This document shows positions 19,170 through 28,962 of a stretch of 64,000 nucleotides of DNA, piece by piece (the stretch's first letter is position 1; each line of letters opens with the position of its first letter). Origin of the DNA: Enterovirga rhinocerotis. GTDB taxonomy: Bacteria > Pseudomonadota > Alphaproteobacteria > Rhizobiales > Beijerinckiaceae. The notes under the pieces are model-generated. The model ran no database searches and had not been told where the DNA came from. It was given only the letters and a program-made list of their open reading frames with translations. The position numbers were made by a program, and so were the translations under genes. The DNA lies in assembly GCF_004363955.1 (NCBI RefSeq), contig NZ_SNZR01000016.1:62001-126000 (forward strand), written 5' to 3'.

Positions 19170-21326
19170 TCAGGCTCCCGCCTTGGCCTGGCGGCGGCGG
19201 CGGTGGAGGATGAACTCCGTATAGCCGTTCGGCTGCGTGCGGCCGAGGAAGACGAGGTCGCAGGCTGCCTGGAAGGCCGGGCCGTCGAAATTCGTCGCCA
19301 ACGGCTTATAGCTCGGATCGCCTTCATTCTGCCGGTCCACCACCTCAGCCATGCGGTGCATGGTCGACAGGACCTTGTCCTTGTCCACCACGCCGTGATG
19401 CAGCCAGTTGGCAATGTGCTGGCTCGAGATGCGCAGCGTCGCCCGGTCCTCCATCAGCCCGACATCGTGGATGTCCGGCACCTTCGAGCAGCCGATCCCG
19501 GCATCGATCCAGCGCACGACATAGCCGAGGATGCCCTGGACGTTGTTGTCGAGCTCCTGCTGGACGTCCTCCGGCGGGAAGTTCGAGGTCGCGACGGGGA
19601 TGGTGAGGATGTCGGCGGCCTTGGCCGGCTCGCGTCCCGCGAGTTCCTTCTGCCGGCCCGCGACGTCGACCTCGTGATAATGCAGCGCGTGCAGCGTCGC
19701 GGCGGTCGGGGACGGCACCCAGGCGGTGTTGGCGCCGGCCTTCGGGTGGCCGATCTTCTGCTCCAGCATCGCCGCCATGGCGTCGGGCATCGCCCACATG
19801 CCCTTGCCGATCTGCGCCTTGCCGGGAAGGCCGCAGGCCATGCCGACATCGACGTTGTTGTCCTCGTAGGCCTTGATCCAGGCCGTGCCCCGCATGTCGT
19901 TCTTGCGGATCATCGGCCCGGCTTCCATCGAGGTGTGGATCTCGTCGCCCGTGCGGTCGAGGAAGCCGGTATTGATGAAGACGACGCGGTTGCGCGCCGC
20001 GCCGATACAGGCCTTGAGGTTCAGCGTCGTGCGCCGCTCCTCGTCCATAATGCCCATCTTGAGCGTGTGGCGGGCGAGGCCGAGAAGGTCCTCGACGCGT
20101 CCGAACAGGTCATCGGCGAAGGCGACCTCCTCCGGCCCGTGCATCTTCGGCTTGACGATGTACATCGAGCCCGCTCGGCTGTTGCGGAGGGGGCCGGGGC
20201 CCTTGAGGTCGTGGAGCGCGACGAGCGCGGTGACGGCGCAATCCAGGATGCCCTCGGGGATCTCCTCGCCGCCGAACGTCACCGCATCCGTGAACATGTG
20301 GTGGCCGACATTGCGCACCAGCATGAGGGAGCGGCCGGGCAGCGTGACGTCGCCGCCTTCGGGCGCCGTGTAGGTGCGGTCGGGGTTCAGGCGGCGCTCG
20401 ATCGTCCGCCCACCCTTCTCCAGCTCGGCGACGAGGTCGCCCTTCATGAGGCCGAGCCAGTTCCGGTAGACGACGACCTTGTCCTCGGCATCGACGGCCG
20501 CGACCGAATCCTCGAGGTCCATGATGGTCGTGACCGCCGATTCGATCACGAGATCGGCGATGCCGGCCGGATCGTCCTTCCCGATCGGATGGGAGGGGTC
20601 GATCACGACCTCGAGATGCAGGTTGTTGTGCCGGAACACGAGCTTCGAGGGCGAGGCGGGATCGCCCGCATAGCCGACGAGCCCTTCCGGCCGGGCGAGC
20701 GGCGTCTCGTCGCCGTCCGCGAGGCGCACGCTCAGCATGCCGTCCTCGATCCGGTAGGCGGCGGCTTGCGTATGGCTCCCCTCGGCGAGGGGCGCAGCGC
20801 GGTCGAGCACCGCGCGCGCCTTGGCGATCACCTTCGCGCCGCGCAGCTTGTTATAGCCGCCGGCGCGGGTCGCGCCGCCCTCCTCCGAAACGGCATCCGT
20901 TCCGTAGAGGGCGTCGTAGAGCGAGCCCCAGCGGGCATTGGCCGCGTTCAGCGAGTAGCGGGCATTCGAGATCGGCACGACGAGCTGCGGGCCGGCGATG
21001 GTCGCGATCTCGGCATCGACGCGATCCGTCTCGACCTGGACCGGCCCGGGATCGGGCAGGAGATAGCCGATCTCCGTCAGGAACGCGCGGTAGGCCGCCG
21101 GGTCGAAGGCCCGGCCCGCCTGGTCCTTGTGCCAGCCGTCGATCCGCTCCTGCATCGCATCGCGCCGAGCGAGGAGATCGCGGTTCCGCGGCGCGAGATC
21201 CCGCACGATCGCGGCGAAACCCGACCAGAAGGCGTCGGGATCGACGCCCGTTCCCGCGGCGGCTTCCGCGACGAAGCCGTGGAGCACCCCGTCGACCTCA
21301 AGACCTGCGACTGCGACACGCGTCAT
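19170..21326 (-). CDS. glcB: Malate synthase G
   Basis: Condenses glyoxylate with acetyl-CoA to malate, in the glyoxylate shunt or glycolate use. 718 residues, the normal length of the G isoform. Recognisable blocks: the N-terminal [35 protein letters not shown], the central [23 protein letters not shown] and the C-terminal [14 protein letters not shown]. No aceA or glc genes adjoin it. Divergent from the DUF2076 gene. Confidence 0.97.
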   Translation of the reverse strand: MTRVAVAGLEVDGVLHGFVAEAAAGTGVDPDAFWSGFAAIVRDLAPRNRDLLARRDAMQERIDGWHKDQAGRAFDPAAYRAFLTEIGYLLPDPGPVQVETDRVDAEIATIAGPQLVVPISNARYSLNAANARWGSLYDALYGTDAVSEEGGATRAGGYNKLRGAKVIAKARAVLDRAAPLAEGSHTQAAAYRIEDGMLSVRLADGDETPLARPEGLVGYAGDPASPSKLVFRHNNLHLEVVIDPSHPIGKDDPAGIADLVIESAVTTIMDLEDSVAAVDAEDKVVVYRNWLGLMKGDLVAELEKGGRTIERRLNPDRTYTAPEGGDVTLPGRSLMLVRNVGHHMFTDAVTFGGEEIPEGILDCAVTALVALHDLKGPGPLRNSRAGSMYIVKPKMHGPEEVAFADDLFGRVEDLLGLARHTLKMGIMDEERRTTLNLKACIGAARNRVVFINTGFLDRTGDEIHTSMEAGPMIRKNDMRGTAWIKAYEDNNVDVGMACGLPGKAQIGKGMWAMPDAMAAMLEQKIGHPKAGANTAWVPSPTAATLHALHYHEVDVAGRQKELAGREPAKAADILTIPVATSNFPPEDVQQELDNNVQGILGYVVRWIDAGIGCSKVPDIHDVGLMEDRATLRISSQHIANWLHHGVVDKDKVLSTMHRMAEVVDRQNEGDPSYKPLATNFDGPAFQAACDLVFLGRTQPNGYTEFILHRRRRQAKAGA

Positions 21327-21470
21327 TCCGTCCTCCCTGCTGGCCCCATCCTTAGCAACGCCGCCGGCCCCGCGACAACTTCCCGCGCATGGCCCCTATG
21401 CAAGCCCCGCACGGCACCCCATCTACCCGGACGGCCGTCCCAACCGGCCTCCTTGCAAGGGGACCAACCA

Positions 21471-22334
21471 GTGAACGACCAAGAAAAGCAGATCATCTCC
21501 GACATCTTCAAGCGGCTCGAGCAGACGGCCGGGCAGTCTCGCGACGGGGACGCGGAGCGCTTCATCAACGACAAGGTGCGCACGCAGCCCTACGCGCCCT
21601 ACGCCATGGCGCAGGCGCTCTACGTCCAGGAAGAGGCGATGAAGAGCCTCAACCAGCAGCTCGAACAGGCCCGCGTGGAGAACGAGCAGCTCCAGCATCA
21701 GGTGCATCAGGCCGGCCAGAACCAGGGCGGCTTCCTGTCCTCGATCTTCGGCGGCGGCCAGCGCCAGGCGCCTCCGCCGCCGCAGGGCTTCGGCCGTTCC
21801 GGCCCGCCTCCCGGCTACGGCCAGGGCGGTCCGCAGGGCTATGCGCCGCAGCAGGGCGGCCCCTGGGGCGGTCCTCAGGCCCAGGGCGGCCAGCCGCAGG
21901 GTGGTCCTCAGGGCGGACCTTGGGCCGGCCAGCCGCAGGCTCAGCAGCAGGCCCCCCAGCAGGGCGGCGGCTTCCTGCGCGGCGCGCTCACGACGGCCGC
22001 GGGCGTCGCCGGCGGCATGGTGGTCGGCAACGCGCTGATGAACGCCTTCTCGGGTAGCGGCGGCGGCCATTCGACGCTCGGCAACCTTTCGCAGAGCGAC
22101 ATGGCGTCCATGGGCATGCCTCAGGGCGCCGAGGGCGCCGGCTTCCAGGAGGCGAGCTTCGGCGATGGCGGCAGCTCCTGGGGCGGCGGCAACGATGCCG
22201 GCGGCTTCCAGGAAGCGTCCTTCGGCGACGGCGGCAGCTCCTGGGGCGGCGGCGGCAACGATGCCGGCTTCCAGGATGCGAGCTACGACGACGGCGGCTC
22301 CGATTTCGGCGGCGGCGACGACGGCTGGGCCTGA
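21471..22334 (+). CDS. DUF2076 domain protein with Gly-rich tandem-repeat tail
   Basis: 287 residues from a GTG at 21471 preceded by AAGGGGA. An N-terminal helical coiled-coil region (about 1-85: IFKRLEQTAGQS, YVQEEAMKSLNQQLEQARVENEQLQHQVHQ) leads into a Gln/Gly/Pro linker, a hydrophobic Gly/Ala segment (GGFLRGALTTAAGVAGGMVVGNALMNAF) and a tail of about three units of GFQEASFGDGGSSWGGG. The family is uncharacterised; envelope association is inferred from the Gly/Ala hydrophobic segment. A strong terminator follows. Confidence 0.88.
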   Translation: MNDQEKQIISDIFKRLEQTAGQSRDGDAERFINDKVRTQPYAPYAMAQALYVQEEAMKSLNQQLEQARVENEQLQHQVHQAGQNQGGFLSSIFGGGQRQAPPPPQGFGRSGPPPGYGQGGPQGYAPQQGGPWGGPQAQGGQPQGGPQGGPWAGQPQAQQQAPQQGGGFLRGALTTAAGVAGGMVVGNALMNAFSGSGGGHSTLGNLSQSDMASMGMPQGAEGAGFQEASFGDGGSSWGGGNDAGGFQEASFGDGGSSWGGGGNDAGFQDASYDDGGSDFGGGDDGWA

Positions 22335-22358
22335 TCGCAATCCCTGTCGACGACAGGA

Positions 22359-22385
22359 AGGCCGGGCTCGCGCCCGGCCTTTTTC
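22359..22385 (+). terminator. Rho-independent terminator after the DUF2076 gene
   Basis: Stem AGGCCGGGC / GCCCGGCCT (22359-22367 with 22372-22380), loop TCGC, followed by five T residues counting the last stem base, then C. It lies 25 bp after the stop codon and oriented for rightward transcription; the convergent L,D-transpeptidase ends at 22411. Confidence 0.92.
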
Positions 22386-22410
22386 GTGTCGAGCGCCGGC
22401 GCCGCCGGCC

Positions 22411-23193
22411 TCAGATCACCTTGACCCGCGCGCCGACGCCGACCCGTCCGTAGAGGTGGATGACATCGTCGTTCATCATCCGGATGCAGCCCGACGAGAC
22501 GTTCCGGCCGATCGTATGCGGCTCGTTGGTGCCGTGGATGCGGTAGAGCGAGGAGCCGAGATACAGCGCGCGGGCGCCGAGCGGGTTGCCGGGACCTCCC
22601 GCCATGAAGAGCGGCAGGCCCGGCTGACGCTTGCGCATCTCCGGCGGCGGCCGCCAATCCGGCCATTCCCGCTTCGCCGTGACGGTCTTCATGCCCGCCC
22701 AGGTGAAGCCCGGCCGGCCGACGCCGATGCCGTAGCGCATCGCCCGACCGCCCGGCAGGACGTGGTAGAGGTATTTCGAGGGCGTATCGACGACGATCGT
22801 GCCGGGCGCTTCCGGCCCCTCATAGGACACCTCCTGCCGCCGGAACTGCGCACGCGGAGCCTGCGAGACGGGCCCGAGATCGGCACCGGGCGCAATGGCG
22901 GCGTGCCGGCCACGCCGCGGCGCGGGCGCAGGTTCGACGAAGGGATCGGCAAAGGGATCGCCCGCGCCGCCATAGACGACGCCCGGCCGGGCCGCCTGCA
23001 CACCGCGCCGCGTCGGCTGCTGGAACGGGTCCGCGGCCCCTGAGCGCCCAGGGTCGCGTCCTGTCGCCAGGAATTCGATGAAGCCGCCGCCGAGCCCGCC
23101 GCCGCGCGCCGGCTGGTTGTAGCTCACCTGGGCCGATGCGGCTCCGGTCCACAGCGCGGCCGTCAAGGCCGCCGCAAGCGCGACACGTGTCAT
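22411..23193 (-). CDS. Periplasmic L,D-transpeptidase (YkuD/ErfK family)
   Basis: 260 residues from the ATG at 23193, with a signal peptide (VALAAALTAALWTGAASA). A Pro/Ala/Arg-rich linker of about 90 residues precedes the YkuD domain. The catalytic motif is intact: H220 in RIHGTNEPH and C236 in NVSSGCIRMMNDD. Enzymes with this architecture make 3-3 peptidoglycan cross-links or attach lipoproteins to the wall. Convergent with the DUF2076 gene. Confidence 0.93.
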   Translation of the reverse strand: MTRVALAAALTAALWTGAASAQVSYNQPARGGGLGGGFIEFLATGRDPGRSGAADPFQQPTRRGVQAARPGVVYGGAGDPFADPFVEPAPAPRRGRHAAIAPGADLGPVSQAPRAQFRRQEVSYEGPEAPGTIVVDTPSKYLYHVLPGGRAMRYGIGVGRPGFTWAGMKTVTAKREWPDWRPPPEMRKRQPGLPLFMAGGPGNPLGARALYLGSSLYRIHGTNEPHTIGRNVSSGCIRMMNDDVIHLYGRVGVGARVKVI

Positions 23194-23307
23194 GATCCCG
23201 TCCTCGCCGATCCGGACAACCCGCATAGGCATGGGGGAGGAGGCTCGCCGTCCGGTGAACGGAGGCCCTGCCGGACGGGAGAACCGGGAAACGTCGTCAA
23301 CCGGACC

Positions 23308-24747
23308 TTAACGCCCCGGCGTCCCCGGCCCCCCTGCGCGCCGGTTCAGCGCCTGACGCAGCAGGGTGCGGCAGCCGGCGAGGTCGAAGGCGAGAGCGAG
23401 GGCGAGGTAGACGCCCCCGCCCGCCGCGACCTGCACCAGCAGCGCCGTGACGGGCGCGAAGAGGCCGCGCGTCGGCAGGAGCAGCAGCGTCATCGCCGCC
23501 GCCCCGCCCATCGCGACGGCGAAATCCCGCCACGGCAGCCGGGCTCCGTCCGCGATCGCGAGGGCGAGGAGGACGGCGAGCCCCGCGGCCACGCCCGCGA
23601 TCTGCGCCGCGGCGAAGCCCACCGAGCCGCCGAGCCTAGGCCAGGCCAGGATGACGCCGACATTGACGACGACGGCCGCGAGCGCGGCCATGACGACCGG
23701 TGCGGTGCGGTGGCGGAGCTGGAAGAAGGGGTTCAGCGCATATTGCAGGAGCGCGAACCCCGCGAGGGCCGGAACGAGGAGCGGCACGGTGCCGTCGAGA
23801 TGACCGCGGAAGGCTTGCGGAATGAAGATCGCCTCGAAGGCCGGCCAGACGAGCCAGAGCCCGGCAGCGGCCGGGATCACGATCGCAGCGATGATGCCGG
23901 CATTGCGCGCGACCTGCCGTTCGGCCTCCTCCCGGCCGTGCTGTTCCTCGGCCCGCACGGCGAGCTGGAACAGGACGAGGTCGAGCGCGGCGCCGAGATT
24001 CTGGAAGAGGCGCGTCGTGAGCTCGCTGACGAGGGCGAAATAGCCCGCCTCCGTGAAGCCGTCGCGGCTCGCGAGAACCGTCCGGTTGATCAAGGGCAGG
24101 AGCTGGTAGAGCGCGCTCGCCGCGACGAGCGGCACCGCGTAGCGGGCGAAGAGCAGGAGCCGGTCCCGCTCGAACAACCGCCAGCCGGCATGCGGATCGG
24201 CGAGACGGCCGCGCACGAGAAGGATCGGCAGCAGCGTGGCGAGCGCGAAGCCGCCGAGGACATAGGCCGGCTCGCGGGTCGCGTAAGCCAGGCCGGCCGC
24301 CGCCAGGAAGCCGAGCATGGCGCGGGTGAAAGCGAGAATGACGTAGGGCCGTTCCAGAAACAGCGCGCGCGACAGCGCCAACCGGTATTCGCTGAAGCCA
24401 TAGGCCAGTCCGCAGAACGCGGCCGCGGCCAGGAGGCCACGCGACAAGCCGGGCTCGGGCCCCAACCCGATCACCAGGGCGGATAAGAGCCCGAGCACGG
24501 CCCCGCAGACCCAGTAGGCGAGGTCGAGCGTCGAGCGGACGCCGCGAGCCGCCGTCTGGGTCTTCCGGCTGTAGAAGCGGGCGGTCGACAGCCGTAGCCA
24601 TTCGAACAGGCCCGTATAGATGACGAGCGTGATCGACACCGCGATCGCGTAGCGGCCGAAGGCGTCCGGGCCGAGCAGCGACGCCAGGACCAGCGACAGC
24701 GCGAAGGCGAGGCCGGCATTGACGAGGAAAATGGCGACGAGCGTCAT
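23308..24747 (-). CDS. Polysaccharide flippase (MOP/Wzx-like)
   Basis: 479 residues, with 12-14 predicted hydrophobic helices spread throughout and no large soluble domain. The N-terminus (NAGLAFALSLVLASLLGPDAFGRYAIAVS) matches the opening of Wzx/MVF-type lipid-linked-oligosaccharide flippases of the MOP superfamily. The next gene upstream on the same strand (24855-26348) is a GT-C-like membrane protein, so the pair probably serves an envelope or exopolysaccharide. No glycosyltransferase cluster is visible, so the substrate is unknown. Confidence 0.85.
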   Translation of the reverse strand: MTLVAIFLVNAGLAFALSLVLASLLGPDAFGRYAIAVSITLVIYTGLFEWLRLSTARFYSRKTQTAARGVRSTLDLAYWVCGAVLGLLSALVIGLGPEPGLSRGLLAAAAFCGLAYGFSEYRLALSRALFLERPYVILAFTRAMLGFLAAAGLAYATREPAYVLGGFALATLLPILLVRGRLADPHAGWRLFERDRLLLFARYAVPLVAASALYQLLPLINRTVLASRDGFTEAGYFALVSELTTRLFQNLGAALDLVLFQLAVRAEEQHGREEAERQVARNAGIIAAIVIPAAAGLWLVWPAFEAIFIPQAFRGHLDGTVPLLVPALAGFALLQYALNPFFQLRHRTAPVVMAALAAVVVNVGVILAWPRLGGSVGFAAAQIAGVAAGLAVLLALAIADGARLPWRDFAVAMGGAAAMTLLLLPTRGLFAPVTALLVQVAAGGGVYLALALAFDLAGCRTLLRQALNRRAGGPGTPGR

Positions 24748-24854
24748 GGCGGCTGGCGGGAATCGGGACGGCGGTCAGGCGGCGCGAACGGAGACGCCGT
24801 CACCTCCCCCTTTGGCCCTCCCGGCGATCCGGCACAACGGCAGGCCCCACGGCG

Positions 24855-26348
24855 TCAGTCGAGTGAGCCGCGAAGCCTCTCCTTCGCGTAGACCGCGGCG
24901 GTCCCGTCGCGATGGATCAGCCGCCAGGCCGGCATGGCCGCGAAATGGGCCTGTTCCTTGCCCTTGCTCGGCACGATCGCCCAGGTGACGCGGTAGCGGT
25001 CGATGAAGTCGAAGAAGGGCTGGTGCTCGGCTTTCCCCACCGCCCCGAACAGGCCCGAGATGAAGCCGCCGAGATAGAGCTGGTCGGTCCTCCCGTCGAT
25101 GAAGGTCGGAACGCCCTCGGCGATGAGGAAGCCGCCGTAATCGTAGCTGTTATAAACCGGCCCGCGCAGCCCGGCCTCGCGCGCGGCCGCGAGCGCCTCG
25201 CGGGGCGTCACCTTGGGACCCGGTTCGGGCCCCCTGACGAATGCCGCGACGAGGCCGGTCGCGGCGAGCAGCAGGATCGCGAGGCGTTTCGGCCATTCCC
25301 AGCGCTCCCGATCCGTCGGCGTCTCCGCGCCGAGCTCGGGGAAGCGCGTCGCCAGCGGCACGGCGACGAGGAGCGGCACGACCAGCGCGAAGACGTCGAG
25401 GAAGCGCGAATGGCGGATGGTCATCGCCGCCAGGAGGCCGATGGCCGCGATGCGGATCGCGTTCCGCCAGCCGCCCGCGAGGAGCGCGCCGGACAGCGCA
25501 ACCGCGAGGCCGACGGACAGGAAGCCGAGCATCGTCCAGCCGATCGGCTGCCACTCGTTGATATAGGGCAGCGATTCCCCGCTGCCGAAGACGGTGAAGG
25601 TCACGAGCAGCGAATGGACGCCGTAGGGCGTCAGGCAGCCTGCCAGAAGCGCGGCGAGGCCGAAGGCGCCCCAGCGGATGATCGTGCCGAGATGGCGTCC
25701 GGTCGGTGCCGTCAGCACCGCCTCGAGCGCGAGGAGCGCGGCGAGCGGATAGGCGAAGGTGAAGCTGCCGTGCAGATTGGCCCAGAGCACGATGACGAGC
25801 AGCAGCCACGGCGAGGGTGCGCGTCGCTCGTCGAGCGCATCGACGAGGCCCCTGACCCACAGGAACAGCGGCAGGAACGCGAAGACGTGGGGCCGGGCGA
25901 GGAAATGCGGCGCCAGGAACAATGCCGTGAGCAGGGCCAGCGTCATCGCCGCGGTGATCCGCAGCCGGCGTTCGAGCCAGGCGAAAAGCAGCGTGAAGAG
26001 AAGGCCGAGCGCCGCGCCGGTCACGAGGACGACGCCTGTCCAGCCCCCGGCCCGATGGGCCGCGAACAAGAGGAGCTGCGAGAGCCACTCCTTCGCGATC
26101 CAGGGATCGCCGAGCACGGTGTGCGAGAACGGGTCGGTCCAGGGAACCGCGCCGCCGTCCCAGATCAGCCGTCCGACAGCGACATGCCAATGGCTGTCCG
26201 GATCGCCGAGCAGCGACGGGCTGGCCAGCATCAGCAGCGCGAAGAGCGCGGTGCCGAACAGGACCGGATCCGTCCAGCGCCACGGCCGGACGGCGACGAG
26301 CGTCGCGCCCATTGCGACGGGCGGCTGGAGAGCCGTATGCACTGCCAT
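24855..26348 (-). CDS. GT-C-like polytopic membrane protein
   Basis: 497 residues, about 10-12 hydrophobic segments up to residue ~370, then a soluble C-terminal domain of about 120 residues (GPVYNSYDYGGFLIAEGVPTFIDGRTDQLY). Early loop residues DPDSHWHVAVGR and DPWIAKEWLSQLLL carry the acidic/aromatic pattern of GT-C glycosyltransferase-like proteins. A specific substrate cannot be assigned. Same strand as the flippase, 107 bp apart, so possibly co-transcribed. Confidence 0.75.
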   Translation of the reverse strand: MAVHTALQPPVAMGATLVAVRPWRWTDPVLFGTALFALLMLASPSLLGDPDSHWHVAVGRLIWDGGAVPWTDPFSHTVLGDPWIAKEWLSQLLLFAAHRAGGWTGVVLVTGAALGLLFTLLFAWLERRLRITAAMTLALLTALFLAPHFLARPHVFAFLPLFLWVRGLVDALDERRAPSPWLLLVIVLWANLHGSFTFAYPLAALLALEAVLTAPTGRHLGTIIRWGAFGLAALLAGCLTPYGVHSLLVTFTVFGSGESLPYINEWQPIGWTMLGFLSVGLAVALSGALLAGGWRNAIRIAAIGLLAAMTIRHSRFLDVFALVVPLLVAVPLATRFPELGAETPTDRERWEWPKRLAILLLAATGLVAAFVRGPEPGPKVTPREALAAAREAGLRGPVYNSYDYGGFLIAEGVPTFIDGRTDQLYLGGFISGLFGAVGKAEHQPFFDFIDRYRVTWAIVPSKGKEQAHFAAMPAWRLIHRDGTAAVYAKERLRGSLD

Positions 26349-26419
26349 GGAGACCTCCCGCAGGAGGCCTCGCTAGCATCGTCGTGGTTGCGGTCCCGTT
26401 TACGCGACTGCGGGCGATG

Positions 26420-27244
26420 TCAGATCGCGGCGGCCGGGTCCTCGCGCTCGCCCTCGGCGGGATCGCGCTCGCTCCGCGAGGAGCGGCGGCGCATCCGGTC
26501 CCGGCCGTCGAGCAGCGCCTGTCCGAAGGCGCGAAGCGGCGCGGTCAGGCGCCTCATGTCCTCGGCGCGCCCCATCAGCTTCTCGCCGCGCCCGAGCTCG
26601 CGGTCGAGCCGCGCCATCGTGCGGGCGAGCGTCGGATCGTCGTCCTCGAACCAAGTCTCCATCACGTTCGCCTGGGCCAGGACGAAACCCTGGAGCTTGA
26701 CGAAGCCGAGCGGCCCTTCGGTCGGCACCCCGGCCGCGGCGAGCATGTAGCGCGCGGAGTTCAGCGCCATCCGGTTGAGCGCCCCGAGCGAGGTCAGGTC
26801 GGTGCGCAGCGCCCAGGTGATCCGGCGGAGCGCAGGCCGGTAGGGAGCCACCGCGTCGAGCCGGCGCATCATGACGTCGAAGATGCGCTCGCGCGCGGGC
26901 TCGCCCACGAGATCGTCCGAGGTGCCCTCGATCACGATCTTGTCGATCATGCGGGTGAAGCCCTCGAGGATCGCGCCCTTCGACGGGAACAGGTCGCGCA
27001 TCTCAGAGAGGGTCAGGTCCGCCTCGCGGGCGACGTCCGAGAGTTCGATGTCGCTCCAGGGCCGGTCGGAGGCGAGACGCATCAGCGCCTCGACGGCGCG
27101 GGAGCGCTTGTCGCCCGGCGGAGGCGCGGGAGAGGCCGGCGCGGTGGCCGCCTGAGGGGCGGCGCTCTCCACGGAGGCCTTGGCGGATTTGGCCGTCTTA
27201 CGGCCGGAACCCGTGGACGGGTCTGGCGTGATCGGCTCGGACAT
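26420..27244 (-). CDS. TetR/AcrR-family transcriptional regulator
   Basis: 274 residues. A disordered Ala/Pro/Ser-rich N-terminal extension of about 45 residues precedes the TetR HTH (RAVEALMRLASDRPWSDIELSDVAREADLTLSEMRDLFPSKGAILEGF). The remainder is the helical ligand/dimer domain, and the last 30 residues are very Arg/Glu-rich. The long N-terminal tail is unusual for TetR proteins. Targets are unknown; the nearest candidates are the leftward genes at 23.3-26.3 kb. Confidence 0.87.
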   Translation of the reverse strand: MSEPITPDPSTGSGRKTAKSAKASVESAAPQAATAPASPAPPPGDKRSRAVEALMRLASDRPWSDIELSDVAREADLTLSEMRDLFPSKGAILEGFTRMIDKIVIEGTSDDLVGEPARERIFDVMMRRLDAVAPYRPALRRITWALRTDLTSLGALNRMALNSARYMLAAAGVPTEGPLGFVKLQGFVLAQANVMETWFEDDDPTLARTMARLDRELGRGEKLMGRAEDMRRLTAPLRAFGQALLDGRDRMRRRSSRSERDPAEGEREDPAAAI

Positions 27245-27308
27245 GGATCTTCGACTCCGGTGGACGGGGCTCAGCTTAGAGCGTCCCGTGCCTCACCGGA
27301 ATGCCTCC

Positions 27309-28148
27309 TCAGCCCGAGAGTTCCCCGGCGCGTCGCTTGGCCGCCGCCACGGCGCGGGTCATCAGCGCAGGCAATCCGTCCTGCGCCATCAGCACCTCGA
27401 GGGCCGCCGCCGTCGTGCCGCCCTTCGAGGTCACGTTCTCGCGAAGCTGCGCCGCCGGAAGCTCGCTCGCATCCAGCAGCGCGCCGGCGCCTGCGACCGT
27501 CGCCCTCGCCAGCCTCTGAGCGAGGCCCGCTTCGAGACCCGCGGCCTCGCCGGCCGCCGCCATCGCCTCGACGAGGTGGAAGACATAGGCCGGCCCGGAG
27601 CCCGACAGCGCCGTGACCGCGTCGATCAGGCCCTCGTCACCGACCCATTCGACGACGCCGTTGCAGGCGAGGAGCCGTGCCGCCATGTCGCGCTGCGCGG
27701 CACTCGTCTCGGGGCTGGCATAGGCGCCGGTCGCGCCGCGCCCGATCGAGGCCGGCAGGTTCGGCATGGCCCGGACCACGGCGCTGACGGCCGGAAGCGC
27801 CCGGCGCAGATCCGCGACCGTCTTGCCGGCGAGGATCGAGATGACGAGCGTGTCAGGCCCCGCATGGGCGCCGAGCAGCGAGGCTGCCTCCTCGAGGCTC
27901 TGCGGCTTGATGCCAAGCACGAGAACATCCGGAGGACTCGACGCATCCGCCCCCGCGATGCGGATGCGGCCCGTCTCGGCGAGACGCCGGATCGGCTCGG
28001 ACGGGTTCGGATCGAGCACCGTCGCCGCGCCGTCGGCCAGACCGGCCGCGAGCCAGCCATCGAGCATCGCCCCGCCCATCTTGCCGGCCCCGGCGAGGAC
28101 CAGCGAGGCCGGCAGCGGCCCCGCTCCGGATGATGTCGGCGCCGTCAT
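27309..28148 (-). CDS. proC: Pyrroline-5-carboxylate reductase
   Basis: Final step of proline synthesis, NAD(P)H-dependent. 279 residues. N-terminal Rossmann motif LAGAGKMGGAMLDGW, VLGIKPQSL, MPNLPASIGRG, and the C-terminal signature ALSGSGPAYVFHLVEAMAAAGEAAGL with TSKGGTTAAALEVL. Its ATG overlaps the TGA of the YbjN gene by 4 bp (ATGA), so translation is coupled. Confidence 0.96.
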   Translation of the reverse strand: MTAPTSSGAGPLPASLVLAGAGKMGGAMLDGWLAAGLADGAATVLDPNPSEPIRRLAETGRIRIAGADASSPPDVLVLGIKPQSLEEAASLLGAHAGPDTLVISILAGKTVADLRRALPAVSAVVRAMPNLPASIGRGATGAYASPETSAAQRDMAARLLACNGVVEWVGDEGLIDAVTALSGSGPAYVFHLVEAMAAAGEAAGLEAGLAQRLARATVAGAGALLDASELPAAQLRENVTSKGGTTAAALEVLMAQDGLPALMTRAVAAAKRRAGELSG

Positions 28149-28645
28149 GCCTCCCCCTCCGTGACGAAGAGCACGCCCTCGATCGCCTCGCGGGCGCTCT
28201 TGCCGGCCCAGAGGACGAACTGGAAGGCCTGATAATATTGCTCGCAGGCATCGACCGCCGCCTTGAGCATCACCTCGCATTGGCCGTCCGTCGGCTCGGC
28301 GCCGCCCGCCAGCAGCAGCGCGTGCCGGAACATCACCACGTTCTCGGAGGACCACAGATCGAAATGGCCGACCCAGAGCTGCTCGTTGGCGAGCGAGACG
28401 AGTTGAAGCACTTCCGAGCGCAGCCGGTCCGGCACCTTGAGATCGAAGGCGCAGGCGACGTGCAAAGCCTCGTATTTGTCGATCCAGCTGAACGAGATCC
28501 GGTACTCGGCCCAGCGTCCCGTCACGATCACCGACATCTCGTCGTGATCGCCGCGGTCGAAGCTCCAATCTCGGCTCGTGGCGAAACGCTCGACGATGTC
28601 GAGAGGGTGTTCGCTGCGGGGAACGTCGAAAAACGATTGAGGCAT
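28145..28645 (-). CDS. YbjN domain protein
   Basis: 166 residues from the Met at 28645 (MPQSFFDVPRSEHPLDIVER); a Met at 28687 is in frame but adds an unconserved basic leader. The YbjN fold shows as EMSVIVTGRWAEYRISFSWIDKYEALHVACAFD and VWMFRHALLL-like segments. It resembles a type III secretion chaperone fold; no enzymatic role is known. Translationally coupled to proC through a 4-bp overlap, a pairing I recall as common in this order. Confidence 0.85.
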   Translation of the reverse strand: MPQSFFDVPRSEHPLDIVERFATSRDWSFDRGDHDEMSVIVTGRWAEYRISFSWIDKYEALHVACAFDLKVPDRLRSEVLQLVSLANEQLWVGHFDLWSSENVVMFRHALLLAGGAEPTDGQCEVMLKAAVDACEQYYQAFQFVLWAGKSAREAIEGVLFVTEGEA

Positions 28646-28837
28646 GCTGAGCCCGGTAAGAAGACGGGAGGAAACGCGGCGAAACATGGAAACGAGATCA
28701 GGGCTAAGCGGTGGTGGAGCCCCGAATCAGCCTCGTCTCGGTTATAGCCCGCACCGCGAAGGCCGGTCACAAGCCCCGGATGATTCGTCCACAATTCGCT
28801 GGAACACCTGTCGAAAACGCTCCGCGTCAACCTCCCG

Positions 28838-28852
28838 TTAAGGCTTTGCTAA
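28838..28852. promoter_or_regulatory. Candidate CtrA box (TTAA-N7-CTAA)
   Basis: Sequence TTAA GGCTTTG CTAA, one base from the TTAA-N7-TTAA consensus of the cell-cycle regulator CtrA, and flanked as CGTTAA...CTAACG. It lies 110 bp upstream of the DUF2336 start in the 317-bp gap 28646-28962. That gap otherwise shows no gene or repeat. TTAA is rare in this GC-rich window, which makes the match more notable. Confidence 0.4.
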
Positions 28853-28962
28853 CGGTTCGCTCACGCGCCGCGCCTATTCTTGCCGGCCGGCGCGAGGTCG
28901 GCTTGCGTGACAGACTTGCGACGGACTCGCGCCCGAAAGGCGTTTCCCGGCGCCGGGCGCGG

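Noticed and set aside
18936-21470. Very long open frame on the plus strand leading into the DUF2076 gene
   Set aside because: It is antisense to glcB and reads as Arg/Asp/His-rich text typical of reverse-strand shadows in GC-rich DNA; the real gene begins at the GTG at 21471.
23297-23311. TCAA-N7-TTAA near the flippase stop, one base from a CtrA box
   Set aside because: It coincides with the stop codon TAA of the flippase gene, so half of the motif is explained by coding need.
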